Assembly (NCBI GenBank): GCA_958298945.1
Contig: OY282605.1
Location: forward strand, 23,724,811-23,788,810
Direction: 5' to 3'
Length of the DNA stretch: 64,000 bases
DNA from: Atherix ibis
Lineage: Eukaryota > Arthropoda > Insecta > Diptera > Athericidae
Both the position numbers and the translations under genes were made by a program. A model generated the notes under the pieces. It saw only the letters and a list, made by a program, of their open reading frames with translations. It ran no database searches and had not been told where the DNA came from. This document shows, one piece after another, positions 1 through 10,772 of the stretch (positions within the stretch are counted from its first letter, which is position 1; the number at the start of each line of letters is the position of its first letter).

Positions 1-19
1 GGCAAGAAGTGGATACATT

Positions 20-520
20 TTTGAGAAGGGTGTTTTTTTCTGTCATTGAAATTTCAGGTATTAAAAGTTACAGTCAAAGCGGAAACTATTTCTCCAAAAA
101 TTAACTTTTTGTTAAGGAGGAAGGGGTCTTTATAAAGGAAAGATGTGTAAAAGGGAATTATCTACTGTTTTTGAACTTTTAGCTATCAAAAGGTACAGTC
201 AAGATGGAAAATATTTCTCCAAAATTTAACTTGCTTATGGAGGAAGTTTTTATAAAGGAAATATATGTTTTGTTAGAAGGGGGTTTTCTTCTGTTTTTGG
301 ACTTTCAGGTATCCAACGGTATATACATTCAAGATGGAAAATATTTCTCCAAAAATGAACTTGGTTGAGGAAGAAGGCGTTTTTATGGAAAAGGAAAGAT
401 GTGTAGAAGTCTTTTAGATCGGAATTTTGTACTGTTTTTGAACTTCTAGGTATTATAAAATACAGTAAAGATTAAGAACTAAATTTCTGCAAAACTCAGC
501 TTGGTTAACGATGTCTTTAC
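20..520. repeat. Degenerate tandem repeat, about four ~130-bp units
   Basis: Four diverged units recur here. Each carries a core like 'tacagtcaagatgg', then 'atttctccaaaa', then a 'ggaggaag...tttataaagg' block. Cores lie near 70, 190, 320 and 460, giving a spacing of about 120-140 bp. No coding frame is preserved. The array probably continues left of the window. Origin not recognised. Confidence 0.7.
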
Positions 521-544
521 AACAACAAAATTAGTTAATTCAAT

Positions 545-795
545 ATTCAACATAGTATTTTGTAATAAAATCTGTTACATAATATACTATTTATTGTTTT
601 ATTGAAACCTCAAAAAATAGATAATAAATATTTTGCTTTTCTCATTTATACCATTATAAATAACGAAAATTCAACATAGGATTTTGTAATAAAATCTGTT
701 ACATAATATACTATTTATTGTTTTATTGAAACCTCAAAAAATAGATAATAAATATTTTGCTTTTCTCATTTATACCATTATAAATAACGAAAATC
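545..795. repeat. Direct tandem duplication, 124-bp unit x2
   Basis: The block starting 'attcaacatag' at 545 recurs at 669 with almost no changes, running to the 'taacgaaaat' that closes each unit. The near-identity means a recent duplication. It is AT-rich and non-coding. Confidence 0.9.
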
Positions 796-799
796 AACA

Positions 800-1980
800 A
801 AAAAAAATCTGCTTAGCCAAAATGATCAAATTTTAGTTTTTATAGATTATTTTTTTTTTGGATGCCATAAAATAAATTTAATATTTTATGTGACCATTTT
901 CACTCTGTTCTTTTTTTTCATATTTATATAAGCTTTTATTTTTCTTATAACCAATTTTATTTTTTAATATAATGGAATTATTATTAAATCTGTCTAATTA
1001 GTGTAAGTTAGGCAATTTTCTTTTGTGCAACAATTTTGATTATTATTAAAAAAATTGCGCAGATATATTGTTGGAAATTTATTATATTAACTTTTTTGAT
1101 ATATTTCAAACAGCATAATAGAATGTATATATTTTTATGTGATCTATTATTGCTAGAGTCCTAAAAAATGACCTCTCACCAAATACTTCCTTTAACAACA
1201 CAATTTGGGCATTTTTTTAAAAAAAAATTAATTATTTTCCTTTTGGTTTTCTTCTTTTTTGTGTAAAAAATATTTTTCAAGAAAAATTTCAGTTTTTATT
1301 AAGTTTAAAAAAAAAATTTGCACTAAAAAAAAGCTCTAAAACCACAATTAATTTATGCACATAAAAAAAAACAAAAAAAAATTTGCACAACATTTTAAAA
1401 TTTTTTTTTGTATAGTGGAAAAAAACTAAATTAAAAGAAAAGATCAACATAAAGGTCAACCAAAAATGCTTTGTAGAATATTCATTATTTATTTATTAGA
1501 ATATTCAGTGAGGTCTTACGGTTTAGTGTACGTGTTTCGTGTTTGATTTATGCAAAGAAAATTAGAAACTTCGAAAGGAAGGAAAATCCAAATTGAGTTT
1601 TTTGCCGTAAACAACTCACAGAAACAATTCGAAGAAAATAGTTTTCCTATCATTTTCGGATAGAAAAAGGAAGAACTGTAATAAAAATAAAAAAAAATTT
1701 TACTATATAAAAGCGAACATATTCAGAATAATTTTTTTTGTGTGAAAAACTCAGGAAATTCAACGAAAAAAGCTTAGAAAATTCATAGAAAATGAAAATT
1801 GATTTGATAGCGGCGACGCGATCAAAATTTAATCCGTTTGAGATTAGAATACAGTCGACGTCATCGCAATTTGGATAGGCGCGACTCGGACACAGCGATT
1901 GGAAATGATTCATAATAAAAATGTTTCCATTTGTGTTCATCTCGTGAGACCCGTTAATGTTGTTTAACTTTTTTTTTATG
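800..1980. other. AT-rich stretch, no gene seen
   Basis: Homopolymer A and T runs dominate. The only open frame, on the minus strand near 1650-1940, has low-complexity F/I/S/L composition and no recognisable motif. I see no transposon signature. Confidence 0.5.
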
Positions 1981-2830
1981 GAATTCGAAGTGATCTGTGC
2001 GCACTTGTATTTGAGAGTTGATAGTGTGTCGAATTCTGGATGTTGATCAATCTGCGCAGTGTCATGGATCGGATTACGAAGCTATTGAAGCGAAAGTGTG
2101 TTCGAAAGTGACACTTGACGCAGTTGGGTCTGAATAGTACTTTTCCTCTTTTACTTGTTGAACTACACTTCGAGAGGGTATTTGAAGTCATTTCCTTATC
2201 ACAAGAGAATGTCTTTCAACCCCAAAACACTACCAAATATAAAAAATTCACCAAATTTTTTCTTATTTGTGTATGTTTGCATGTGTGTGCACGCGCCTGC
2301 ACGAGTATATATAACTAATTAGGCAATACTCTCACTAAATACTGAATGTCAACGCATAAATTGCAAACACGTATTTTCCATTCGCATTCATTGCACTCAA
2401 TTTTTTTTTTTTTTTATTTAAACAAAAACCAAATTAAATGCTTACAAAACAATAAATTAAAAACTGATTTCGTTCTCGAAATATGAAAACTTCGCTATTG
2501 CCCCAAAAAATGAATTTTCCAGTCTTGACACTCGCGTCGCAAAATGAAAGCCGACCAACGTGTTCCAAAGAGAATTATACGATTTCGATCGGCACCAACA
2601 AAAAACACATTTAAAACGCACGAGAAGCGAACGAAAACTGGTACTAGACGAGCATGAGTTGAGGGGCGCACTCGATCAGACAACGACAGCACTCAGTTAA
2701 CTCAGCCCCCCCACAACTATACAACCGCGTTATACGCTCTTCATTTAAGAGACGAATAGCAGAGAGAGAATGGCTTCTTTTCAAGTATGGAGTGCATATA
2801 ATAAAGCAGAGTTTGTTTAATAACACGTTG
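1980..2830. other. Higher-GC island without a coding frame
   Basis: This part is less AT-biased than its surroundings and shows no transposase, RT or tandem motif. The text around 2490-2720, read on the minus strand, resembles a fly promoter or 5' UTR, but no long ORF follows. A first exon or regulatory element of a gene outside the window is possible. This is inference only. Confidence 0.25.
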
Positions 2831-3310
2831 CGCAGCAGTATTTACTCTCTTCGTCAGTAGGGGGGTCTTTATTTATTACATCACGTGTGAATGCCTTTTC
2901 CAGTAAGTAAAGATGCACGTGCAGATCATTTTCAGAACTAATGTAATTGGACGGAGCAGCCATAGTTGTTAGGGAATTATTTTTATTTCTTCATGGCTTC
3001 TTAATTCTAATTAATAATTTTTCTACAATAAATAAACCAGATTATCTTCAGAGAGTGGACATATTTCTTTCTCTCTTATAATTTTTTTCTTAATATATTT
3101 TACTGCGTAATATTTATGTTTTTTTTTTTATAAATTCACCAGCAAGTATAAGGTGTTAATTAAGATTATTAGGGTACTTGATCATACAAAACGTAAAGAA
3201 AAACCAAAATAAACTCTCGTAATCGCTACCGAATTCAAAAGTTGCAGAATTTCAAAAAAAATTATTTCATAATTAAAAATTATTAATTGAAAATATACCA
3301 GATACGTTTT
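2831..3310. other. No feature recognised
   Basis: AT-rich spacer between the higher-GC island and the dispersed repeat. I see no ORF, no array and no terminal inverted repeat. Confidence 0.4.
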
Positions 3311-3380
3311 GGAAAGAAAAAAGGATACCATGGGTGTCGCGAGCCCCCGTTGTGGTTTTCCCCTGTATCACAGGTACAGT

Positions 3381-3417
3381 CTTAGGACTGGTACTGAGGG
3401 ATGGTACCAGTCCTAAG
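3381..3417. other. Short perfect hairpin, 14-bp arms
   Basis: Arms 3381-3394 and 3404-3417 are exact reverse complements (cttaggactggtac / gtaccagtcctaag) around a 9-nt loop. It lies near the left end of dispersed-repeat copy 1. Copy 2 has an unrelated 12-bp hairpin at 32579-32608 near the equivalent end. Confidence 0.75.
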
Positions 3418-3629
3418 TCTTCGGACCAGGGTAACTAGCTTGTAACTAATTACTGACTTTTAGTAAATGGACCTACCTGTGATAAATGGAGCTGGTTGGG
3501 GGCGGGATCAGATAGTTGCACAAATGTGTGCGGAGAGCTAAGGGAGCTGTATGAGACCGCTTACCGCAGATATTGACGTAAGATTGAATGTTTGCCTGTT
3601 TTCATGTATGGGGCACGAAAGATGGTTAA

Positions 3630-4530
3630 GAGGAAGAAGAAGAAGAACAAGAAGAAGAAAATGAAGAAGATGAAGAATACGAAGAAGATAAAGAAGAAGA
3701 AGAATGTGAAGAAGATGAAGAAGATTAAAAAAATGAAGAAAATCAGGAAGAAAAAGTAGATAAATAAGAGGAAGAAGAAGAATACGAAGAAGATGAAGAA
3801 GATGAAGAAGATGAAGAAGAAGAAGAAGAAGAAGAAGATGAAGAAGACGAAGAATATGAAGAAGATGAAGAGGATGAAGAAGATGAAGAGGATGAAGAAG
3901 ATGAAGAAGATGAAGAATACGAAGAAGATGAAGAAGATTAAACAAATAAAGAAGATCAGGAAGAAAAAGAAGATAAATAAGAGGAAGAAGAAGAATATGA
4001 CGAAGAGGAAGAGGATGAAGAAGAAGAACAAGTAGAAGAAAATGAAGAAGATGAAGAATACGAAGAAGATAAAGAAGAAGAAGAATGTGAAGAAGATGAA
4101 GAAGATTAATAAAATGAAGAAGATCAGGAAGAAAAAGAAGATAAATAAGAGGAAGAAGAAGAATATGAAGAAGATGAAGAGGATGAAGAAGAAGAAGAAG
4201 AAGATGAAGAAGACGAAGAAGATGAAGAAGAAGAAGAATGTGAAGAAGATAAAGAAGATTAAAAAAATAAAGAAGATCAGGAAGAAAAAGAAGATAAATA
4301 AGAGGAAGAAGAAGAATATGACGAAGAGGAAGAAAATGAAGAAAATGAAGAAGAAAAAGAAAATGAAGAAGAAGAAGAAGATGCTAAAGATGAAATAGAT
4401 AAAAAAATGAAGAAGATGAAGAAGAAAAAGAAGATAAATAAGAGAAAGAAAAATATGAAGAAGATGAAGAAAATGAAGAATAAAAAGAAGATAAATAGAG
4501 GAAGAAGAAGAAGAAGAAGAAGACGAAGAA
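3630..4530 (+). repeat. Purine tract (GAA/GAT) with higher-order units
   Basis: About 0.9 kb of nearly pure purine on the plus strand, mostly GAA and GAT triplets. It is not a simple microsatellite: a marker block 'gatcaggaagaaaaag' then 'agataaataagag' recurs near 3738, 3951, 4122, 4272 and (partly) 4421, so units of roughly 150-210 bp were duplicated. The E/D frame is stopped by TAA in the marker block. Only K-rich and, on the minus strand, F/I/L-rich frames stay open, as base composition alone predicts. Confidence 0.9.
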
Positions 4531-4835
4531 GAGGAAATTATGACGTTCAAGCTTTGCATAGCTTAGCTTATGCTAATATGAGTAGTGTCGTTGCTGAAGA
4601 AGACGATGAAGTTGAAAAATATGAGGAAGATGGTGAAGATGATGAAGAAGTGATGAAAAGAATAAAAGAGTTTACTTGACAATATCTTCCATGCATTAAT
4701 TGGCCCAAGCAAGAGATCAGAGAATAATACGTTAGATTGAAGCGATCTGGGTGCAATTACCTGGAACTAGTCCGATGAGGTGACGAAATCCAGTAAAGAC
4801 AGGATCGTTCGTGCGCTAATTGGGCGTATCTCAAT

Positions 4836-5466
4836 CCCATTGGAATTAAATAACATTACACTAATTATACACCCTTCGGACGTTTAAAACGATGATGGTC
4901 GAGAGAGATTTTAAAATTATAAAATAATACTATCCTGTTCTTGACGTAACATCGATGGGTGTTTTCCCCTACATGCCATCAAGTCTTTGTATCTTCCCTT
5001 AAAAAAAATCTACCAATTACAATTATATGTAGTTGTACATAACATTTAAATTTTTAAAAAAATAAAAAAAAACATTGAAATAAGTGAGTTAGAATATTTA
5101 TTAATTATAATTTTGGAATTCGAAAAGTTGCCATTACGAAAAATAGATGTCAGTGGGGCTCATATCTACACAAAATATTCTACACATAAATATGCACGTT
5201 GTTCGATTTATCGCTACCAGGTGTAAATATGTGGCCATAAAATTACATGTACACATATGAAAATAGGATGTAGGAGGCTATGTAGGAGTTCTTTAATCGA
5301 AGGTTTGCACATAAGAGCCAGTTTTTGCCTCCTTTTATTGTGCCAGCACAGTCATTCTGCTAAACCACTATAATCAGAAATTCATAAAAAAGCAAATATA
5401 TAAGGACTTTTCGAAATTAATTAATTTTATTTTTCGAAAACATTGTTTTTTTTTTAAATTATATTG
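4836..5466. other. No feature recognised
   Basis: AT-rich spacer between dispersed-repeat copy 1 and the first DD41D transposon. No coding frame or repeat was recognised. Confidence 0.35.
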
Positions 5467-6110
5467 GACTATCCATTTTATAGTTTGGAAAGTACAACTC
5501 TGTCATTTGATGTTTTGTAAGTTTATATAATATACAAAATAAAATTTATGTAGAATAATGTTTGCCATTTTTTCTTATGAATCATTAATTATTTGCTATA
5601 AATATGATGATTATGTGGTAGTTACGTTTTGCACACTATTTACTTTAACGATGAAGCTTATTTCTCACTCAGTAAATAGATAATAAGTAAAATTCAAAAA
5701 ATGAACTCTGAAAATCTATAAGTGACGACGAAAAATGGTCTCTAGTATCAATTTAGGTCTGCAGATGCCATTTTTTTTAAAAATAAAGAAGAAGAACACG
5801 TCACCGTTAATTGTGAGTGCTACCGTCGTATGATAACTGGCATTTTTTTAGCCTGAACTTGAAGATTTCAATCTGTATCATATGTGGTTCTACAAGACGA
5901 CGCTACAAGCCACACAACACAATAACTTTTGGGTTTATTACGCAAAAAGTAACCAGAATGCGTAATTTCGAGATTTAGTGATGTCAATTGGCCACAAAAA
6001 TCATTCGATTTGATGCTGTTGGACTTTTTTCTGTTAAGGCTTTAAATCTTTAAAGTTTATAGCATTTAAATACCAACATTAGTCAAGTAATAGACGATTT
6101 GTAATTAGAA
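5467..6110 (+). pseudogene. Decayed DD41D Tc1/mariner transposon (parent of the adjacent array)
   Basis: It starts with the family's left end ('actatccattt' followed by 'gtttggaaagtac'), also seen at 20767, 28735, 34853 and 36843. Within it are decayed transposase landmarks in order: a DEAYFS-like first-Asp motif near 5650, a 'tggttctacaagac' version of WFQQD near 5885, and a 'gatgtcaattggcc...ttggactttttt' version of DVNWP..LDFF near 5980-6020. Stops and frameshifts are frequent, so it is dead. Its C-terminal sequence ('agtcaagtaat..gacgattt') runs straight into the tandem array at 6111, whose units contain the same text. Confidence 0.75.
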
Positions 6111-6223
6111 AAATTCCTCAAATAATAATAATAATAATGATTAATTTGACCCCAAGATCGTGTGATTTGACGCCGTTGGACTCAGCCAAGTAATGGACTA
6201 TTTGCAATCAGAAAAACTCATCA

Positions 6224-6256
<33 letters not shown>

Positions 6257-7455
6257 TAGGAAAAAAATTCCTATAATGCGTAATTTTGATATTTGATGAT
6301 GTCAATTTGACTCCAAGATCGTGCAATTTGACGCCGTTGGACTCAGTCAAGTAATGAACAATTTATAATCAGAAAAACTCATCAAATAATAATAATAATA
6401 ATCAGGAAAAAATTCCTATAATGCGTAATTTTGATATTTGATGATGTCAATTTGACCCCAAGATCGTGCAATTTGACGCCGTTGGACTCAGTCAAGTAAT
6501 GAACGATTTATAATCAGAAAAACTCATCAAATAATAATAATAATAATAAGGAAAAAATTCTTATAATGCGTAATTTTGATATTTGATGATGTCAATTTGA
6601 CCCCAAGATCGTGCAATTTGACGCCGTTGGACTCAGTCAAGTAATGAACGATATGTAATTATAAAAATTCGTCAAATAATAATAATAATTAGGAAAAAAT
6701 ATCTATAATGCGTAATTTTGATATTTGATGATGTCAATTTGACCGCAAGATCGTGCAATTTGACGCCGTTGGACTCAGTCAAGTAATGAACAATTTATAA
6801 TCAGAAAAACTCATCAAATAATAATAATAATAATCAGGAAAAAATTCCTATAATGCGTAATTTTGATATTTGATGATGTCAATTTGACCCCAAGATCGTG
6901 CAATTTGACGCCGTTGGACTCAGTCAAGTAATGAACGATTTATAATCAGAAAAACTCATCAAATAATAATAATAATAATAATAATAATTAGGAAAAAATT
7001 CCTATAATGCGTAATTTTGATATTTGATGATGTCAATTTGACCCCAAGATCGTGCAATTTGACGCCGTTGGACTTAGTCAAGTAATGAACGATATGTAAT
7101 TATAAAAATTCGTCAAATAATAATAATAATTAGGAAAAAATTCCTATAATGCGTAATTTTGATATTTGATGATGTCAATTTGACCCCAAGATCGTGCAAT
7201 TTGACGCCGTTGGACTCAGTCAAGTAATGAACGATTTATAATCAGAAAAACTCATCAAATAATAATAATAATAATAATAATAATTAGGAAAAAATTCCTA
7301 TGATGCGTAATTTTGATATTTGATGATGTCAATTTGACCCCAAGATCGTGCAATTTGACGCCGTTGGACTCAGTCAAGTAATGGACAATTTGCAATCAGA
7401 AAACAGAAAAAGTCATCAAATTATAATAATAATAATAATAATAATAATTAAGAAG
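6111..7455 (+). repeat. Minisatellite of ~145-bp units derived from DD41D transposase (catalytic D3 region)
   Basis: Nine units can be counted by 'cgccgttggact' near 6172, 6331, 6475, 6620, 6765, 6908, 7065, 7205 and 7358. Each unit holds 'gcgtaattttgatattt', 'gatgtcaatttgacc', 'agatcgtgcaatttgacg', 'agtcaagtaatg' and a variable (AAT)n run. Translated, the central part reads DVN-x-x-PRSC-x-LTPLD, the block around the third catalytic Asp of DD41D transposases. Unit length varies mainly through the AAT run. The array emerges directly from the remnant at 5467-6110. Confidence 0.9.
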
Positions 7456-7532
7456 GGTTGAATACGGTCTTTTGTGGTGAATAAACCTAACTCAGATAAT
7501 AGTAATATTATGGCCTTTTGCGAACCTCAATA

Positions 7533-8110
7533 TCATATTGGTTTTGATAGCTGGGAAATCTCGTAGGGATCATGGAATCCCAAACCAAGATGGCGAAGTT
7601 TCTGGTGGGCACTGCCATTGCAATCGCAGAGTAGATACTCCAACGTTTCATTCTCTTCGCAGCAAAAACGATAAATTGTTGTGTCAGATTTGCCCACTAA
7701 TTAAGATGATATCTCCAGTAAGTGGCCTTAGAACTGGTTTGTTGAGTTTAAAGACCTATGCCGCACTTTTTTTTATAGAAAAAAAAACGATAATTTTTTG
7801 AGAGTTATTCATGGCCACAGTATGATTCTGCTCGAATGAACGGATCCTTTTGGCAAGTTTGTCTGCTAGTTCGTTCTTCTCAATACCTTCGTAACCTGAC
7901 CCGCACAATGAAGTTACTTTGTTCTATACAGGCAGTTGGTATAGGACCGTGAGAATATCCTAAGACAGAGCTTTGGTTGTCTAAGATAATGTAGATCTTT
8001 TCTATGCCATTTATTTCTGCTTGAGAAATGGATGGGGATTTACCAAGAGTCTTAGATGGACGGCAAAAATCATCAAAAATTACCCTCTTAGTGATCGAGT
8101 CCTTCAAGAA
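7533..8110 (-). pseudogene. LINE ORF2 C-terminal fragment: RNase H plus zinc knuckle
   Basis: On the minus strand, 8110-7800 encodes a decayed RNase H domain: SQAEI, then an ILDNQSS segment equivalent to the usual SDSQAA, then GIEKNELADKLA matching the GIxGNExAD-LA motif. After a region with frameshifts, about 7690-7533 encodes a C-terminal Cys-rich knuckle (RFCCEENETLEYLLCDC), then LRHLG and a stop (TGA, minus strand, at 7535-7533). Among non-LTR retrotransposons this order fits I-like groups such as I, LOA or Outcast. Only the 3' end is present, as expected of 5'-truncated LINE insertions. Not functional. Confidence 0.75.
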
Positions 8111-9944
8111 GTATTGTAAAATTCAAATAAATAATATTATATTTCATAAAATAATGGCAATACTAATACCATATAATAAAATAAAATTTTTATTAAAATC
8201 CATATTTAAATTATGTTTTATTCCACTCAACTTTTTAGTTACACAAATTGGATAACCTTTTATATATGAATAAAATCCATTAAAAATTGGTTTTTTAATA
8301 AAATTCTTCATTCATAATTGAAAACATCGAAAATAATTTAAAAAATCCAGTTTATCACACATTCGCATTTATTTATTACGTAAAATTAAAGCATGTGAAA
8401 TTAATAAACTGACAAAAATATTGGGAACATTGAACAAAAGCTCATATTTTTCTCTGTCTTACGAGTATATACAATAGTACATGGCCAATGATAGACGAGA
8501 AGCCACCACAAAAAATAAAAGATCTTCCTTTTATTGCACTGTGTGTGTGTGTGTGTCCAAGTCATCTTGACAATTTTTTTTTTATCCACTTCATCTATAA
8601 TCTACTATATGGCATGAACATAATTAACATGTGAGAAGGTCAAAGTTTAGGTGAAATCAGTCTGAAGTTAGGTGCATTTTGTACAGAGATGAAAAGACCG
8701 CCAGAAATAAGAAGCGGCAGCCATGATGCACACACAACAATCCAGTCTGTATTTTTCTTTAGCAATAAAAATACGGTTGTGGGCCTCGTTAAAATTTATT
8801 GTTTCTTATAAGAGAAAGTTCCATTCCTATTAGCAGTTACCAATTGACAGAGGAAGTATTTGTACTTTGATCGTCGACGAGGGATTATGTGGCATTAAAA
8901 TAGATTCTCCCCTAACCCCAAAAAAAAAAAAAATTTTTTTTTCTCTATCTACAAAATTTCATATTTTATTTTATTTGTTAAATTAATTTTTTTCTAAAGC
9001 TCTGAAAAATTGGAAATAAAATTACATAAAATTTCATATTTGTTACTCTTCTTGTTTTCCAAAAAAAAAAAAAAAAAATACTTATATTTTGCATAAAATA
9101 ACAAAAGTAAAAAACAAAAAGTCTCAATTTCTACAAAACAACAATACAAAATTGCCAGTTATCCAATTTTCGTAAAGTATTTCCTAATTTTCGGCCGTCA
9201 TGGCTTTAAAGCAGCGGGTCCCCCGACTGTGGTTATGTCAGGGCCAACTACTTAAATTTCGATTAAAGCGCGTCGTGCTCTTTCGAGCAGACCATTTAGT
9301 GGTTATGTTTAAGAGAAAATATTGCTTCTTCTTAAGAGAATTAAATTGATAGATCGCGCGCTCTCTGTTGCTTGGTTAAATGGAAGAGCGGAAGAGACGC
9401 AACTCAATTACATAATAATTATTTTTTGCGGGTAAAAAAAATAAAGCCTAATGACGAGACCCTCTCTTTCTCTCTCTCACTCTCTGTGTGTGCATACAAT
9501 TCTAAGTAGAATTTTGTTCATAGAAACAAAAACGCCCATTAGCCCGCGTGCAGAGGAATTTTTAATTCGGATTAGAATTTCGATGAATGATTTTAGTTGA
9601 TGTCATACACAATAGCCATACGACAGTGAAGTCTAAAAAAAAATGGATATCTACTTTTAAGAAAAATTCTTATCCTTTCGAACAATTTGTTATATAATCT
9701 TATCAGTTTAAGCAAAAACTTATCTTTTTATTATTTCTTTTTTATAATTTCAAATAGAATTTAATAGTAATAAAAGTTTTTAAATTATCATAGTTTATCC
9801 ATTTTGTGGTTCGAAAAGTATAGTGTTTTTCAATAAGAGGAATATGATTTCTAAGTGACGTTTCGGCCATTTATAATATGTCATGATGTGTCTTTTTTTT
9901 TTTCATTGTATTCAGTAATGCTTACAATTTTATTATAAAGAGAT
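8111..9944. other. Mostly featureless AT-rich stretch
   Basis: Contains a short (TG)n run near 8540-8553, poly-A runs near 8923 and 9061, and a slightly GC-richer piece at 9190-9560 with no frame. A DD41D-like left end ('tatccattttgtggttcgaaaagta') lies near 9787, just before the next transposon. No gene recognised. Confidence 0.4.
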
Positions 9945-10740
9945 ATGCTTAAGAATAACGTTTATAAATTATTCAATTTTATTATCAAAATAATCGTTCT
10001 CCAATTGCAACTTTTCGTGCGCTCACTTTCATCTGAGTGGTGCGGTAAATAAACAAAACTGTCGATTCTGGTGCGAAGAAAATCCACAAATTATTCATGA
10101 ACATCCATTACATTCACCTAAATTGACAGTTTAGTGTGGTTTTTGGTCTGGTGGAATAATCGGTCCGTACTTCTTGCGAAATGAAGCTGGTAACACCGTT
10201 ACTGTCAATGGAGATCGGTATAGATCGATCATAACCAACTTTTTATGACCGAAATTGGAAGAATATGATCTTGACAACATCTGGTTCCAACAAGACGGGA
10301 CTACGTGCCACACAGCAGGTGCAACAACCGAATTATTGCGTGAAAAGTTTGGAGATTCGATTATTTCAAGAAATTGTGACATTGAATGGCCTCCAAGAAG
10401 TTGTGATTTAATACCATTAGACTATTTCTTGTGGGGTTATTTGAAGTAATTGGTCTTTAGCAATAAACCAGACTCTCGTCAAGCTTTAGAAGTCAATATT
10501 GAACGTGCTATTCATGACATACGACTTGATTTAGTGGAAAAAGTGCGCAAAAATTGGGTTCATCGAATTCGTTCTTGCAAAAGAAGTCGTGGAGGCCATT
10601 TGAATGACGTTTTATTCAGAACTTAATTGGTTCGATTGTACTTTACATTAAATAAAAAATATTTGAATTTCCTTAACAATTAGTGTATTTAAAAAAAAAA
10701 AAAAATCATATCAGTCCTTTTGGAAAACCCTCTAGAACTG
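9945..10740 (+). pseudogene. DD41D Tc1/mariner transposase pseudogene
   Basis: Reads HFHLSG, WCEENPQ, WFQQDG, then NCDIEWPPRSCDL and PLDYFLWGYL. Counting from the Asp of FQQD to that of PLDYF gives 41 intervening residues, so this is a DD41D enzyme. The C-terminal block ends in GGHLNDVLFRT and a stop at 10624-10626. Three in-frame stops break it: before CGFW, before PKLEE and after GYLK. An internal deletion removed the N-terminal helix-turn-helix and the first catalytic Asp, joining 'cgtgcgct' to 'cactttcatc'; the related copy at 61150-62045 keeps the intervening sequence. Known family members are cut-and-paste elements using TA targets. Confidence 0.85.
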
Positions 10741-10772
10741 CTATCATTTGTAAACAAAAGCTTGCCATTATA

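Larger units (their letters stand above)
3325..4835 (+). repeat. Dispersed repeat carrying a GAA/GAT tract, copy 1
   Basis: The two flanks of the purine tract match, in reverse complement, the flanks of the pyrimidine tract at 31312-32620. Shared landmarks include 'accagtcctaagactgta', 'agttacaagcta', 'aaccagctccat', 'aaacattcaatct' and, on the other side, 'gcttcaatctaa' and 'cttgggcc'. A third, tract-less partial copy lies at 57410-57665. This marks a mobile or formerly mobile sequence that carries its own expanding tract. I found no transposase, RT or clear target duplication, so the class is unknown. K-rich, E/D-rich and F/I-rich frames across the tract are low complexity and I do not call them genes. 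Confidence 0.7.

Noticed and set aside
3538..4559. Long minus-strand frames (135 and 332 aa) and K-rich plus frames across the purine tract
   Set aside because: Low-complexity output of a GAA/GAT repeat; any frame avoiding TAA stays open. No start context, domain or non-repetitive body.
6111..7455. CRISPR-like regular repeats
   Set aside because: The units are contiguous (~145 bp) with microsatellite variation rather than unique spacers, and the context is eukaryotic.
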